From Cupriavidus necator (GTDB taxonomy: Bacteria; Pseudomonadota; Gammaproteobacteria; Burkholderiales; Burkholderiaceae), in assembly GCA_022041995.1 (NCBI GenBank), contig CP074381.1, positions 868,001 to 932,000 of the forward strand: a stretch of 64,000 nucleotides of DNA. Reading direction: 5' to 3'. Every line of letters starts with the position of its first letter. Position 1 is the first letter of the stretch. The position numbers were made by a program, and so were the translations under genes. Positions 44,199 through 53,527 of the stretch are shown piece by piece. The notes beneath the pieces are model-generated. The model did not search any database, had not been told where the DNA came from, and was given only the letters and a program-made list of their open reading frames with translations.

Positions 44199-45311
44199 AT
44201 GTCTCTGAGATCAAATCTGACGACGTCAACGACTTGGCGTGACTTCGATCTTTCGGTGGTCACTGAGCGATTTCGCCTCAAGAGTCCATTCGGTTCCATG
44301 GCAGACGAACTCGAGCGAGAGGCACGCCGTTTCCTTTGGATCAGCGCAAAGACTCAAGAACCACTTGTGCCATCCGCGCTCGTGGACGAGTACTGGCATG
44401 CGCTGATTTTGAGTACCAGCCTGTATCGAGACTACTGCGACAACGCCTTTGGCTTCTTCATTGAGCATACCAACGGCATACCAGGAACATCGCAGCAAGC
44501 GCTCCAAGCTCACGCCGAAGCGTATCAAAGAACGCTGCAAATCTACGAGGCAGAATTTCAGTCGCCAGCCCCGTCTACCAGCTGGCCAGACTCTCGCAAT
44601 CGAGTTGATAAGCGACTGGATTGCTACAAGAAGCCATACCGTCTCCACCTGGAGACTACCAACCACTGCAACCTTCGGTGCGAACACTGTTATCCGGAGT
44701 CTTCAAGTGCCGAGCCGCATCACCCCAGAGAGCAAATCGACAGAACTCTTGACGAGGCGGAGAGGATCGGAGTGAGGAAGATTACGCTAACGGGTGGTGA
44801 AATATTGACTCGGCCAGATTGGAAGGCGATTTTTTTAAAATCTCTCGATATTTGCGACAACGTGTATTTCATCACAAACGGGCTGCTCCTCACGAGAAGG
44901 AAGCTGGAGTGGCTTGCCAGGCAGCGCGCTATCCGATCCGTGAGGGGATGGCGGCGATCCATCTTTGAAAGTGCTCCTGTTGAGATAGGGGTGGCCATTA
45001 GTCTGGATGGTCTGGCTGGTAATGCGTTGGTACGCAAGAATGATGCGGGTGCAGGTGTTAAGGCCGCGCAGATCATCGACCGTATCGCACTGGCGGTGCA
45101 ATATGGCCTGCATGTCACGGTAAACACGACAATAACAAACGAGGTATCGGCAAAAGAGCTTCCGGAAATGTACGATCTTCTCAGCCGGATTGGGATTGAT
45201 CGTTGGCAGATCGATCAAGCCTACCTTGCGGGCAGGTTTAGGAACAGCGATCTCTTATTCCGACCGAGCAGAAGCGACGCCGGGTTGTTCACATCCAGGC
45301 AATGCCTGTGA
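44199..45311 (+). CDS. Radical SAM enzyme with N-terminal WH/FIEH domain, putative peptide maturase
   Basis: 370 residues. The radical SAM core begins near residue 150, with the 4Fe-4S motif CNLRCEHC (Cys157, Cys161, Cys164), followed by ITLTGGEILTRPDW (the GGE SAM contact) and GVAISLDG. Residues about 50-95 hold a separate pattern (VDEYWHALILSTSLYRDYC, then FGFFIEHT) that resembles the bacterial glycine-rich-domain-protein-like (DUF1399-type) fold; it may bind the leader peptide. No C-terminal SPASM or Cys-rich domain follows, which is short for a peptide maturase. A one-base shift near 45263 would extend it to a stop that overlaps the next start (TGATG), so the end is uncertain. GGGGAG precedes the start. 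Confidence 0.82.
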   Translation: MSLRSNLTTSTTWRDFDLSVVTERFRLKSPFGSMADELEREARRFLWISAKTQEPLVPSALVDEYWHALILSTSLYRDYCDNAFGFFIEHTNGIPGTSQQALQAHAEAYQRTLQIYEAEFQSPAPSTSWPDSRNRVDKRLDCYKKPYRLHLETTNHCNLRCEHCYPESSSAEPHHPREQIDRTLDEAERIGVRKITLTGGEILTRPDWKAIFLKSLDICDNVYFITNGLLLTRRKLEWLARQRAIRSVRGWRRSIFESAPVEIGVAISLDGLAGNALVRKNDAGAGVKAAQIIDRIALAVQYGLHVTVNTTITNEVSAKELPEMYDLLSRIGIDRWQIDQAYLAGRFRNSDLLFRPSRSDAGLFTSRQCL

Positions 45312-45324
45312 ATGGGGATGAGTG

Positions 45325-46629
45325 ATGTCGGAAGTCAGTCAAGGGGAACGCTTCACTGAGACCAAATTTCCGTTGGCATACAACAACTTCCGACTGGTTT
45401 GGTCGGGTCAGTTTGTCAGCTTGGTCGGGAGCTCCGCACATACGGTTGCAATTTCATTCTTCCTCAAAGAGGCGACCCAATCAGGATCCTTTGTTGGCAT
45501 TGCGTTGTTTTGCTGTGGCGTCGCTGCGTTGCTTTGTTTGCCTCTGTCTGGTGTCGTTGCAGATCGTATAAACAGAAAATCGGTCGTAATGTTCTGTGAC
45601 ACAGTGAACGCTTGCGTGACTCTCGCTTTGGCCTTTGCATTCCATTGGGCGCCGCGAAGCTTGGGGTCGTGGCTCCCGATTCTAGCGGTGCTTTGCAGCC
45701 TAACGATTGCAGTTTCGTCGGCATTCTTTCGACCTGCTTTCGGCGCGATGTTGCCGGACCTCGTTCCGAGGGCAGCGTTGGTGCCGGCGAATGCCCTCTA
45801 CAAGATTGGGGCGCGTTCTGGCGACCTGCTTGGCAACATGCTCGGAGGGTGGGTTTATGGGTTGGTTGGTCCCGGTGCATTATTTCTTGCAAATTCCCTG
45901 TCCTATTTTCTGGCTGTGCGTTGCGTGTCATGCGCCAGGCCGAACGAACTGTTCGCGCCACAACGTCGATCGAATCGATCAACGGTTGGCATCGCTAGTC
46001 TGGTGACAGAGTTCCTTCAGGGAGTTGGAACCCTTGCCAGCATCCAAGGTGGCCGACAGTTCCTGAGCATGGCGTTGGTGATCAACTTCTTCGCCACGCC
46101 AATCCTTGTCTTGATGCCTTTCCATGCTTCTGGAGTGTTACGTGCGAGTGTGCCGATGTACGGTTTTCTCATGGCCGCACTCTCGATGGGAGTGTTGATT
46201 GGGTATCTCATGGCGGCGAAGGTTCCTGTGCCGCGCCTGAATCAAACACGGGTTGTAGTTTCCATCATTGCCTTCATGTGTGGCTGTTTTCTGTTGTTCA
46301 GCCGAACCGGAAATTTCACGCTCGCCTCTCTTCTTCTGTTTGCCGCCGGGGTCGCAAATGGATACTGGAGCATATTTTTTGAAACGACCCTGCAGAGAGT
46401 GATTCCGCGAGGCGCATTCGGGCGCGTCTACGCATGCTATGGATTGCTATCGGGCGGACTGATACCTTTGGCTTCGTTGGTTGGTGGTGTGGTCCTGGAT
46501 ATACTGGCCGGGGACACCAGAGTATTGTTCACATTTTGTGCACTGGTGATGACTATGTACCCGATGTTTTTGTTGACTCGTAAAGAATTCTCGTCTTTTT
46601 TTGAATCCTTAGAGAGTGAGTTCAACTGA
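45325..46629 (+). CDS. MFS exporter (MFS_3 / EntS-like)
   Basis: 434 residues from ATG at 45325 (GTG one codon earlier is possible), twelve predicted membrane segments. The opening NNFRLVWSGQFVSLVGSSAH and the GVVADRINRKSVVMFCD loop identify the drug/siderophore exporter branch (MFS_3; EntS, macrolide-efflux relatives). It starts 13 bp after the radical SAM stop. In this cluster it would export the mature peptide and give self-protection. Codon use is less GC-biased than in flanking core genes. Confidence 0.85.
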   Translation: MSEVSQGERFTETKFPLAYNNFRLVWSGQFVSLVGSSAHTVAISFFLKEATQSGSFVGIALFCCGVAALLCLPLSGVVADRINRKSVVMFCDTVNACVTLALAFAFHWAPRSLGSWLPILAVLCSLTIAVSSAFFRPAFGAMLPDLVPRAALVPANALYKIGARSGDLLGNMLGGWVYGLVGPGALFLANSLSYFLAVRCVSCARPNELFAPQRRSNRSTVGIASLVTEFLQGVGTLASIQGGRQFLSMALVINFFATPILVLMPFHASGVLRASVPMYGFLMAALSMGVLIGYLMAAKVPVPRLNQTRVVVSIIAFMCGCFLLFSRTGNFTLASLLLFAAGVANGYWSIFFETTLQRVIPRGAFGRVYACYGLLSGGLIPLASLVGGVVLDILAGDTRVLFTFCALVMTMYPMFLLTRKEFSSFFESLESEFN

Positions 46630-46635
46630 ACGCCA

Positions 46636-47193
46636 ATGGAAGATCCTGCAGGAGTTCGGGAATATGTTGTCACGGCTGTCGATGTTGCGGGGCGCCCTGG
46701 GAGTTCGAACTTCGCGATAGATCTGGGATGCGGAAGTGACGTAGTTCCGCTCTATCTGATTGGGCGGGGTTGGCGTGTCCTTGCCATCGACAAGGACCCC
46801 ACCGTTGTGGCTCACCTCAGAGCTCGTGCGGGTGGAGGGAGGCTATCAGCCGTGTGCGCAGATTTTCAGGAGATCCCGCTGCCAAGAGTTTCGTTGATTC
46901 ACGCTGGCTATGCGTTGCAGTATGTTCACCCAGCCAGCTTCGCTGATCTATGGAGGCGTATCGCGGCGGCTCTGTATCCTGACGGGGTTTTTGCCGGACA
47001 TTTCTTCGGGGAGAAAGATCAGTTTGCCAAGGATGACCAATGCTCGGTGTTCCGGTCCGAAGCGCTTCAGGAGCTTTTTGCAGAATGGAGGATTGAACAG
47101 TGGGATGAATTCTACGGCCCCGGCCATCGCGATCCATCACGGTGGTGGCATTTCTTTACAGTCGTGGCAAAACTTCCTGGAATCCCAACTTAG
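46636..47193 (+). CDS. Class I SAM-dependent methyltransferase
   Basis: 185 residues. Motif I is FAIDLGCGSDVVPLYL near residue 29, the acidic motif-II strand is RVLAIDKDPTVV, then CADFQEIPLPRVSLIHAGYALQY and FFGEKDQF resembling the TehB-type fold. It begins 6 bp after the MFS stop. No HTH, signal or fused domain. In context it probably methylates the peptide product, though a small-molecule or detoxifying role as in TehB cannot be excluded. Confidence 0.8.
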   Translation: MEDPAGVREYVVTAVDVAGRPGSSNFAIDLGCGSDVVPLYLIGRGWRVLAIDKDPTVVAHLRARAGGGRLSAVCADFQEIPLPRVSLIHAGYALQYVHPASFADLWRRIAAALYPDGVFAGHFFGEKDQFAKDDQCSVFRSEALQELFAEWRIEQWDEFYGPGHRDPSRWWHFFTVVAKLPGIPT

Positions 47194-47219
47194 GCTTTCC
47201 CTTCTTCGGTGCAAATATC

Positions 47220-47786
47220 ATGTCTTCAAGTGCAAATGAGCCAGTACTTGGCGAGGATATCGATCTGCTTTGGGAGCGCGCTTGCTCCGGGTTGGCCCCC
47301 GGTTCTTGCAGTCATGCGGTTCGGAATCTCAAGGATGGTGACCTTGAGCGCCTTGTCCCGCTGGTTTACTCCGCCTTTGCAGGCACCGTCGATAGCGCGC
47401 CATTGGAGACATGGGGACGCAAACTCCGGGCTATCTTAAGAAATCAATACGGCCCCTTGCTGTCGACGGCATCATTCGCTGCGGAAACGCCGTCAGGTCA
47501 ATTGGCCGGGACGATCCTCGCCACGGACTTTGCCCTTTACAAGGCTCCGGTTATCGCGTTGATAGCTGTGGCTCCCGGCACGCAGCATCAGGGTTTGGGT
47601 TCGTACCTTCTGCGCCGGTCCATCCAGGCGCTGGCGCTTGATGGCTTTTCCAATTGTCGGGCCAGGATTTCCCCTGGGAACGACGCCTCGCTGCTGTTAT
47701 TCCGAAAGACCGGCTTCCAACTCCGCCGCGTCGATCTGAACGGACCTCCGCATTCGGGCGGTCGGCAAGCGGTGCCTCCAGCTTAA
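47220..47786 (+). CDS. GNAT family N-acetyltransferase
   Basis: 188 residues from ATG at 47220. GNAT fold with acetyl-CoA binding motif A VAPGTQHQGLGSYLLRRS near residue 125, preceded by the strand LAGTILATDF and followed by LLLFRKTGFQLRRVDL. Residues 1-30 are an extra N-terminal segment. Last gene of the low-GC island, 26 bp after the methyltransferase. It could acetylate the peptide's amino end, inactivate it inside the producer (immunity, as with microcin-type acetylases), or be unrelated. Confidence 0.82.
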   Translation: MSSSANEPVLGEDIDLLWERACSGLAPGSCSHAVRNLKDGDLERLVPLVYSAFAGTVDSAPLETWGRKLRAILRNQYGPLLSTASFAAETPSGQLAGTILATDFALYKAPVIALIAVAPGTQHQGLGSYLLRRSIQALALDGFSNCRARISPGNDASLLLFRKTGFQLRRVDLNGPPHSGGRQAVPPA

Positions 47787-47937
47787 GGCGGCATTTGCCG
47801 TCACCATTCCCGAGCACTTCGCCAACCCCGCCGATAACCTCCCCGGTAATCGCGCCGCGGCCGCGCCGCGCCCATCATGCAGCCATGGCCTGACCCCAGG
47901 CCCTTTACGGATTCCCAACCAAGACCAGGAGTACGCC

Positions 47938-48336
47938 ATGTCTGCCGCCATCCAAGCCCAAGTCGCCGCCGATCCCGCCGCCCTTGCCGACCGCTATCTC
48001 GCCGCCTGGAACGAGACCGACGCCGCGCGCCGGCGCGAGCTGATCGCGCTGGCGTGGGCGGAATCGGCAAGCTATGTCGATCCGCTGATGCGCGGTGACG
48101 GTCATGCAGGCATTGACGCGATGATTGCCGCAGTGCAGGGGAAATTCCCCGGGTTCCGCTTTACCCGCGTGAGCCCGGTCGATGCGCACGGCGATTACCT
48201 GCGCTTCACCTGGGAACTGGGCCCGGCGGGAGAGCCGGCGCTGGTGGTCGGCACCGACTTCGCCACGATTTCCGCCGATGGCCGGCTCGCGCGCATGACC
48301 GGCTTCATCGACCGGGCCCCGGCCGGGCTGGCCTGA
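47938..48336 (+). CDS. NTF2-like (SnoaL-type) protein
   Basis: 132 residues of the nuclear transport factor 2-like fold: an N-terminal helix (LADRYLAAWNETDAARRRELI), the strand with WAESASYVDPLMRGDGHAGIDAM, and RFTWELGPAGEPALVVGTDF, then DGRLARMTGFID. Such small alpha+beta barrels are often isomerases, dehydratases or ligand-binding proteins; no catalytic pair can be assigned. A good GGAG site precedes the ATG. First high-GC gene after the island. Confidence 0.82.
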   Translation: MSAAIQAQVAADPAALADRYLAAWNETDAARRRELIALAWAESASYVDPLMRGDGHAGIDAMIAAVQGKFPGFRFTRVSPVDAHGDYLRFTWELGPAGEPALVVGTDFATISADGRLARMTGFIDRAPAGLA

Positions 48337-48436
48337 CCGAGGGCGCGCTCCGCCGCTATGTGGCCTTCCCCACCGACAGCCCCCGGCCCATTGGCGGCAA
48401 GCTGCTGCATCCAGTGCGGCGGACAGGGGAGAGCAA

Positions 48437-49324
48437 ATGGCGCGATTTCTGCGGGTGGCGGCATGGGGGCTGGCCGGCACGGCTGTCGCCGTGGCCGTGG
48501 CGGCCTATGCCGCGGTATGGGTCGGCGAGCGCAAGGCGGTGCGCATTGTCGCGGTCAAGGTTTCACCCATCGCAATCCGTGAAGACGCCGCTGGCATTGC
48601 CCACGGCAAGTACCTGTTTGAATCGCGCGGCTGCATGGAGTGCCACGGTGCCGGCGCCGGTGGCAAGCAGGTGATCGACGATCCCGGCGGCCTGCGCGTG
48701 CGCGCGCCGGACCTGACGCGCGCCAATCCGGCCATTGCCGCGTACCAGCCGGTTGACTGGGTACGGAGCATCCGCCATGGCGTGGCGCCCTCGCACCGGC
48801 CGCTGCTGATCATGCCCAGCGAGGACTACAACCGCCTGAGCGACGAGGACCTGGGCGCGCTGGTGGGATACCTGCGCAGCCTGCCGCCGGCGATGGGGGC
48901 GCCCGCGGAGATCCGCATGCCATGGCAAGTACGGGCGCTGTACGGCGTGGGCATCGTGCAGGACGCGGCCGCCAAGATCGACCACGGCCTGCCGGTGCAG
49001 CCTGCAATGGAGCCGGCGCCCACGGCCAGGTATGGCGGCTACGTTGCCAATGCCTGCCTGGGGTGTCACCGGCCGGACTTCCGCGGCGGCAAGATACCGG
49101 GCGGGCCCCCCGACTGGCCGCCCGCGGCGGACCTGCGCCCCGTGCCGGGCGGCGCCATGTCGCGCTACGGCCAGGCCTCGGCTTTTATCGCGATGATGCG
49201 CAGCGGCAAGCGGCCCGATGGCACCGAAGTGAGCCGCGTGATGCCGTTCGATTCGTTCGGACGCATGAACGATACCGACCTGACCGCGCTTTATCTCTTC
49301 CTGGCCGGCATGCCGCAGCGCTGA
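48437..49324 (+). CDS. Dihaem c-type cytochrome, membrane-anchored
   Basis: 295 residues: an N-terminal signal/anchor (LRVAAWGLAGTAVAVAVAAYA, split over residues 5-25) and two CxxCH haem sites, CMECH near residue 71 and CLGCH near residue 208, each with a downstream methionine candidate (LLIMPSEDY, SRVMPFDS). Class I cytochrome c domains in tandem, as in alcohol- and aldehyde-dehydrogenase electron-acceptor subunits. It acts in the periplasm. It lies 1.4 kb from the molybdenum hydroxylase genes, whose electrons it might accept, but an acyltransferase gene on the opposite strand separates them. Confidence 0.88.
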   Translation: MARFLRVAAWGLAGTAVAVAVAAYAAVWVGERKAVRIVAVKVSPIAIREDAAGIAHGKYLFESRGCMECHGAGAGGKQVIDDPGGLRVRAPDLTRANPAIAAYQPVDWVRSIRHGVAPSHRPLLIMPSEDYNRLSDEDLGALVGYLRSLPPAMGAPAEIRMPWQVRALYGVGIVQDAAAKIDHGLPVQPAMEPAPTARYGGYVANACLGCHRPDFRGGKIPGGPPDWPPAADLRPVPGGAMSRYGQASAFIAMMRSGKRPDGTEVSRVMPFDSFGRMNDTDLTALYLFLAGMPQR

Positions 49325-49333
49325 GCGCGCGCG

Positions 49334-50602
49334 TCAGCGCCGCGCCAGCCGCCGGCCGGCGGCGATGCCGGGCAGCTCCACCCAGCGGTGCAGCAGCAGG
49401 GCCAGCGCCAGCGCCAGGCCGGCATCGATGGCAAAGCGCAGCAGCTGCAGCGCAGTCTGGTCGGGCGCCAGTTCGGGCATCAGGCGCTTGACGCCCTCGA
49501 TCACCGTGGGGTGCGTCAGGTACAGCGCATACGACAGCTCGCCAAGCCATACCAGCGCGCGCGGCACGCGCAGCACGCCGGCGTGCTCGGCCGCCACGGC
49601 GCCGGCCAGCAGCAGCGCCGCGGGCAGCCCGCGCCCGGCCAGGCTGAAGTCGGGCCCGACCAGCGGCAGCGACAGCGCGAACGCGGCGCAACCGGTTGCC
49701 AGCATGCCCACCGCGATGGCCGGCGTCAGCAGGTGGCGCCAGCGCGCGTAGGCCCACGCCAACCCGCAGCCCAGCAGGAATTCCAGCACCAGCGGATTGC
49801 TGGCCATGGCCAGCCACGGCGTGGCGAACGGGTAGCCCTGCGCGGGATCGGCCACCAGCGCGCCGAAGCGCCACCACGGCAGCACCAGCGTGGTCAACGC
49901 AAAGACCCCCAGCACTACCAGCAGCGCGCGCCGCCTGGCCAGCAGCAGGCCCAGCGCGAAGGCGGCGTAGAACGCCAGCTCATAGTTGAGCGACCAGCCC
50001 ACGTACAGCGCCGGATAACCATAGTACGGCGCGTGGTCGGTGGCGGTCGGCAGGAATGCCAGCGACGCCGCGAACACCGCCGGCGTGACCGGATTGAGCA
50101 GCAGCGCATGGATGGCCGACATGGTCCAGTACGGCGGCGCCAGCCGGCAGCAGCGCCGGATCATGAAGCTGAGCGGGCGTTCGGGCTGGGGCCGCGCCAG
50201 CACCGCGACCCAGGCGATGATGAAGCCGCTGATGACAAAGAACACGTCCACGCCGACATGGCCGCGCTTGATCACGTTGTCGGTCAGCCAGCCAAGCGCC
50301 GGCGCATCGGCGCCGCCCAGCGCCAGGCCGGAGTGGTAGACCACCACGAACGCGGCGGCCAGTCCGCGCAACGCCTGGATGCTGTCGAGCCGCGCCACCG
50401 ACGGGGACTCGGCCGCGGGCACGCGCGTGGTAGCGGTGGCGTGCGGGACCGGTGCCGCGGAGGCGTCGGGACAGGTGGGTTCTGGAATAGTCGATGGCAC
50501 TGTTGCGGCGACAGAAATCGGAAAGCGAAGGGATTCATGAGGGACAGCCGCCACATGCCCAAAGTTCGTGCAAAACGGCTCCGGGGGTAGGGTAGTGCGC
50601 AT
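49334..50602 (-). CDS. Acyltransferase 3 family membrane protein (OafA-like)
   Basis: 422 residues from ATG at 50602 (start uncertain; frame open a little further, and codons nearer the domain are possible). The acyltransferase-3 domain starts RLDSIQALRGLAAAFVVVYHSGLAL with the catalytic-type histidine, then GVDVFFVISGFIIAWV, followed by about ten membrane segments and the LGELSYALYLTHPTVIEG block. These enzymes O-acetylate surface polysaccharides or other exported molecules. No polysaccharide genes are nearby, so the acceptor is unknown. Confidence 0.87.
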   Translation of the reverse strand: MRTTLPPEPFCTNFGHVAAVPHESLRFPISVAATVPSTIPEPTCPDASAAPVPHATATTRVPAAESPSVARLDSIQALRGLAAAFVVVYHSGLALGGADAPALGWLTDNVIKRGHVGVDVFFVISGFIIAWVAVLARPQPERPLSFMIRRCCRLAPPYWTMSAIHALLLNPVTPAVFAASLAFLPTATDHAPYYGYPALYVGWSLNYELAFYAAFALGLLLARRRALLVVLGVFALTTLVLPWWRFGALVADPAQGYPFATPWLAMASNPLVLEFLLGCGLAWAYARWRHLLTPAIAVGMLATGCAAFALSLPLVGPDFSLAGRGLPAALLLAGAVAAEHAGVLRVPRALVWLGELSYALYLTHPTVIEGVKRLMPELAPDQTALQLLRFAIDAGLALALALLLHRWVELPGIAAGRRLARR

Positions 50603-50751
50603 GGTGTTCGGCAAGGTGACCGAAATTGCACTATCCTCACTTGTCCTTTGCGCCAGGCTGCGGCGCATGGGCAGTGCCCTGCGCCGTATGATTCACGCCA
50701 GGCGGGGCACTGGAAAGAACCAGCGGGCAACGTACCCAAGGAGTGTCCCCC

Positions 50752-51216
50752 ATGACCACCCTCAATATCAACGTCAACGGCAAGACCCGTGAAGTCGACG
50801 TGGACCCGTCCACGCCGCTGCTGTGGGCGCTGCGTGACAACCTTGAAATGACCGGCACCAAGTTCGGCTGCGGCATGGCCGCATGCGGTGCCTGCACCGT
50901 GCACGTCAACGGCCAGGCCACGCGCAGCTGCGTGACGCCGGTATCCGCCGCTGCCGGCGCGCGCATCACCACCATCGAAGGCATCGGCAGTGACCGCGTC
51001 GGGCGCGCCGTGATGGACGCGTGGCTCAAGCATGATGTGGCGCAATGCGGCTACTGCCAGAACGGCCAGGTGATGAGCGCCATCGGCCTGCTGCGTACCA
51101 AGCCGCGGCCCACCGACGCCGACATCGACCAGGCCATGGCCGGCAACCTGTGCCGCTGCGGCACGTACCAGCGCATCCGCGCGGCGATCAAAGACGCCGC
51201 CCGTGCGCTGGCCTGA
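50752..51216 (+). CDS. Molybdenum hydroxylase 2Fe-2S subunit (isoquinoline 1-oxidoreductase alpha-like)
   Basis: 154 residues: an N-terminal plant-type ferredoxin with [16 protein letters not shown] and the fourth Cys in RSC, then a C-terminal four-helix domain with the second cluster ([24 protein letters not shown]). It passes electrons from the molybdenum subunit to an acceptor. AAGGAG lies 11 bases before the start. Followed after 16 bp by the large subunit; there is no FAD subunit, so a cytochrome is the probable acceptor. Confidence 0.92.
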   Translation: MTTLNINVNGKTREVDVDPSTPLLWALRDNLEMTGTKFGCGMAACGACTVHVNGQATRSCVTPVSAAAGARITTIEGIGSDRVGRAVMDAWLKHDVAQCGYCQNGQVMSAIGLLRTKPRPTDADIDQAMAGNLCRCGTYQRIRAAIKDAARALA

Positions 51217-51232
51217 GCGGGAGGAAACCAAT

Positions 51233-53491
51233 ATGCGTATCCGAGGCATCGAAGCCCTGGCAGGCGGCCAGGCCGGCAATAGCGGCGAAGCGCGCCCGAA
51301 CACCGGCGTGGCCACGCTGGACCGCCGCAGTTTCCTGAAGCTGACCGGCCTGGCCGGCGGCGGCCTGGCGCTGGGCGTGGCCCCGCTGGCGCAGGCACAG
51401 GAGGGCGCCAGCCCCAAGGCGCCGCCGCCGGCGCCGCAGGCATTCCTGATCATCGCGCCGGACAACACCGTGACCGTGGCCGTGAACCGGCTCGAGTTCG
51501 GCCAGGGCGTGCACACCGCATTGCCGATGGCGCTGGCCGAAGAGCTGGACGCCGACTGGCGCAACGTGCGCGCCACGCTGGCGCCGGCCGGCGACCCGTA
51601 CAAGGACCCGGGCTTCGGCATGCAGATGACCGGCGGCTCCACCGCGTTGAACCATTCGTTCCAGCAGTACCGCGAATTGGGCGCGCGCGCCCGCGCCATG
51701 CTGGTGGCGGCGGCCGCGCAGCAGTGGAAGGTCGATCCGGCCAGCTGCAAGGTGGAGCAGGGCGTCATCACGTCCGGCAGCCAGCGTGCCACCTTCGGCG
51801 AACTGGCGCCCGCGGCGATGGAGCTGCCCGTGCCGCAGCGGGTCACTCTGAAAGACCCGTCGCAGTTCCGCATCATCGGCAAGCCCACGCCGCGGCTGGA
51901 TGCACGCGGCAAGATGGAAGCGACCACGCCGTTCGGCATCGACACGCACCTGAAGGGCATGGTGGTGGCCGTGGTGGCGCGCCCGCCGCGCTTTGGCGGC
52001 AAGGTCAAGAGCTTCAGCGCCGACAAGGCCCGCGCGGTGCAGGGCGTGCGCGGCGTGCTGCAAGTGCCGGTCGACCGCGGCGGCAGCGGCGTGGCCGTGA
52101 TTGCCAGCGGCTACTGGCCGGCCAAGACGGGCCGCGATGCGCTCGACATCCAGTGGGAAGACGCGGGCTCGAAGGTGTCGTCGCAGGCGCTCTTCGACGA
52201 ATACGCAAAGCTGGCCGGCCAGCCCGGCACGGTGGCGCGCGCGGCGAGCGGGGATATCGGCTCGGCCATCAACGGTGCCGCGCGCAAGATCGAGGCTGAC
52301 TTCCGCTTCCCGTACCTGGCGCACGCGCCGATGGAGCCGCTGAACTGCACGCTGCAGCCGGAAGTGGCCGGCGGCAAGGTGCAGTCGGTCAAGGTCTGGG
52401 TGGGCTCGCAGTTCCAGACCGTCGACCAGACCGCGGTGGCGCGCACGCTGGGGCTGGCGCCGGACAAGGTGGTGCTCAACACCATGATGGCCGGCGGCGG
52501 CTTCGGCCGGCGCGCGGTGCCGACCTCGGACTACATCGTTGAGGCGGCCAATGTACTCAAGGCCTGGGTGGCCGCCGGCCACACTGAGCCGCTCAAGGTG
52601 GTCTGGAGCCGCGAGGATGATATCCGTGGCGGCTACTACCGCCCGCTGCACCTGCACCGCGCCCGCATCGGCCTGGATGCGCAGGGCAAGGTGGTGGGCT
52701 GGCAGCACACCATCGTCGGCCAGTCGATCCTGAAGGGCACGCCGTTCGAGTCCTTCATGGTCAAGAACGGTGTCGACGCCACCATGACCGAGGGCATTGT
52801 CGAGAACGACTATGACCTGCCGCTGCAGATGTCGGTGCACCATCCGCAGGTGGACGTGCCGGTGCTGTGGTGGCGCTCGGTGGGCAATACGCACACCGCC
52901 TTCGTCAAGGAAACCCTCGCCGACGAGATGGCCGCCGCCGCCAAACAGGACCCGGTGGCGTTCCGCCTGGCGCGGCTCGACGAGAAGAAGCACGCGCGCC
53001 ACCGCGCCGCGCTGCAGCTTGCGGTCGAGAAGTCCGGCTATGGCAAGCGCAAGCTGCCCAAGGGCCATGCCTGGGGCGTGGCCGTGCACGAGTCGTTCAA
53101 CACCGTGGTGGCCTATGTGGTCGACGTCTCGGTGGTGAAGGGCGAGCCGCGCGTGCATCGCGTCACCGCCGGCGTGCATGCCAACCGCGTGGTCAACCCG
53201 ATGTCCGCCGAGGCCCAGATCCAGGGTGCCTGCGTGTTCGGGCTGGCCATGACCAGGCCGGGGTTTGCCATCGAGATCGAGAACGGTGCCGTGAAGAACA
53301 GCAACTTCCCGGACTATCCGCCGCCGCGCATCACCGATGCACCGGTGGTGGACGTGTTCTTCGTGCCCTCGCAGGAGAACCCCACCGGCCTGGGCGAGCC
53401 GGGCGTGCCGCCGATCGCGCCGGCGGTGGCCAATGCGCTGTTCACGCTGACCGGCAAGCGCCAGCGGCAGCTGCCGTTTGTGATGGCGTAG
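51233..53491 (+). CDS. Molybdenum hydroxylase large subunit (isoquinoline 1-oxidoreductase beta-like), Tat-exported
   Basis: 752 residues binding the molybdopterin cofactor, xanthine dehydrogenase superfamily, for hydroxylation of aldehydes or N-heterocycles. A twin-arginine motif [14 protein letters not shown] near residue 30 followed by a hydrophobic stretch indicates folded export to the periplasm. Seen later are the [16 protein letters not shown] cofactor segment, [17 protein letters not shown], and [18 protein letters not shown] with the catalytic glutamate. GGGAGG lies nine bases before the ATG. Substrate unknown. The molybdate importer in the same window would supply its metal. Confidence 0.92.
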   Translation: MRIRGIEALAGGQAGNSGEARPNTGVATLDRRSFLKLTGLAGGGLALGVAPLAQAQEGASPKAPPPAPQAFLIIAPDNTVTVAVNRLEFGQGVHTALPMALAEELDADWRNVRATLAPAGDPYKDPGFGMQMTGGSTALNHSFQQYRELGARARAMLVAAAAQQWKVDPASCKVEQGVITSGSQRATFGELAPAAMELPVPQRVTLKDPSQFRIIGKPTPRLDARGKMEATTPFGIDTHLKGMVVAVVARPPRFGGKVKSFSADKARAVQGVRGVLQVPVDRGGSGVAVIASGYWPAKTGRDALDIQWEDAGSKVSSQALFDEYAKLAGQPGTVARAASGDIGSAINGAARKIEADFRFPYLAHAPMEPLNCTLQPEVAGGKVQSVKVWVGSQFQTVDQTAVARTLGLAPDKVVLNTMMAGGGFGRRAVPTSDYIVEAANVLKAWVAAGHTEPLKVVWSREDDIRGGYYRPLHLHRARIGLDAQGKVVGWQHTIVGQSILKGTPFESFMVKNGVDATMTEGIVENDYDLPLQMSVHHPQVDVPVLWWRSVGNTHTAFVKETLADEMAAAAKQDPVAFRLARLDEKKHARHRAALQLAVEKSGYGKRKLPKGHAWGVAVHESFNTVVAYVVDVSVVKGEPRVHRVTAGVHANRVVNPMSAEAQIQGACVFGLAMTRPGFAIEIENGAVKNSNFPDYPPPRITDAPVVDVFFVPSQENPTGLGEPGVPPIAPAVANALFTLTGKRQRQLPFVMA

Positions 53492-53527
53492 ACGGGCCTG
53501 GCAGGATGACCGGCGGCGGCGCGAGCG

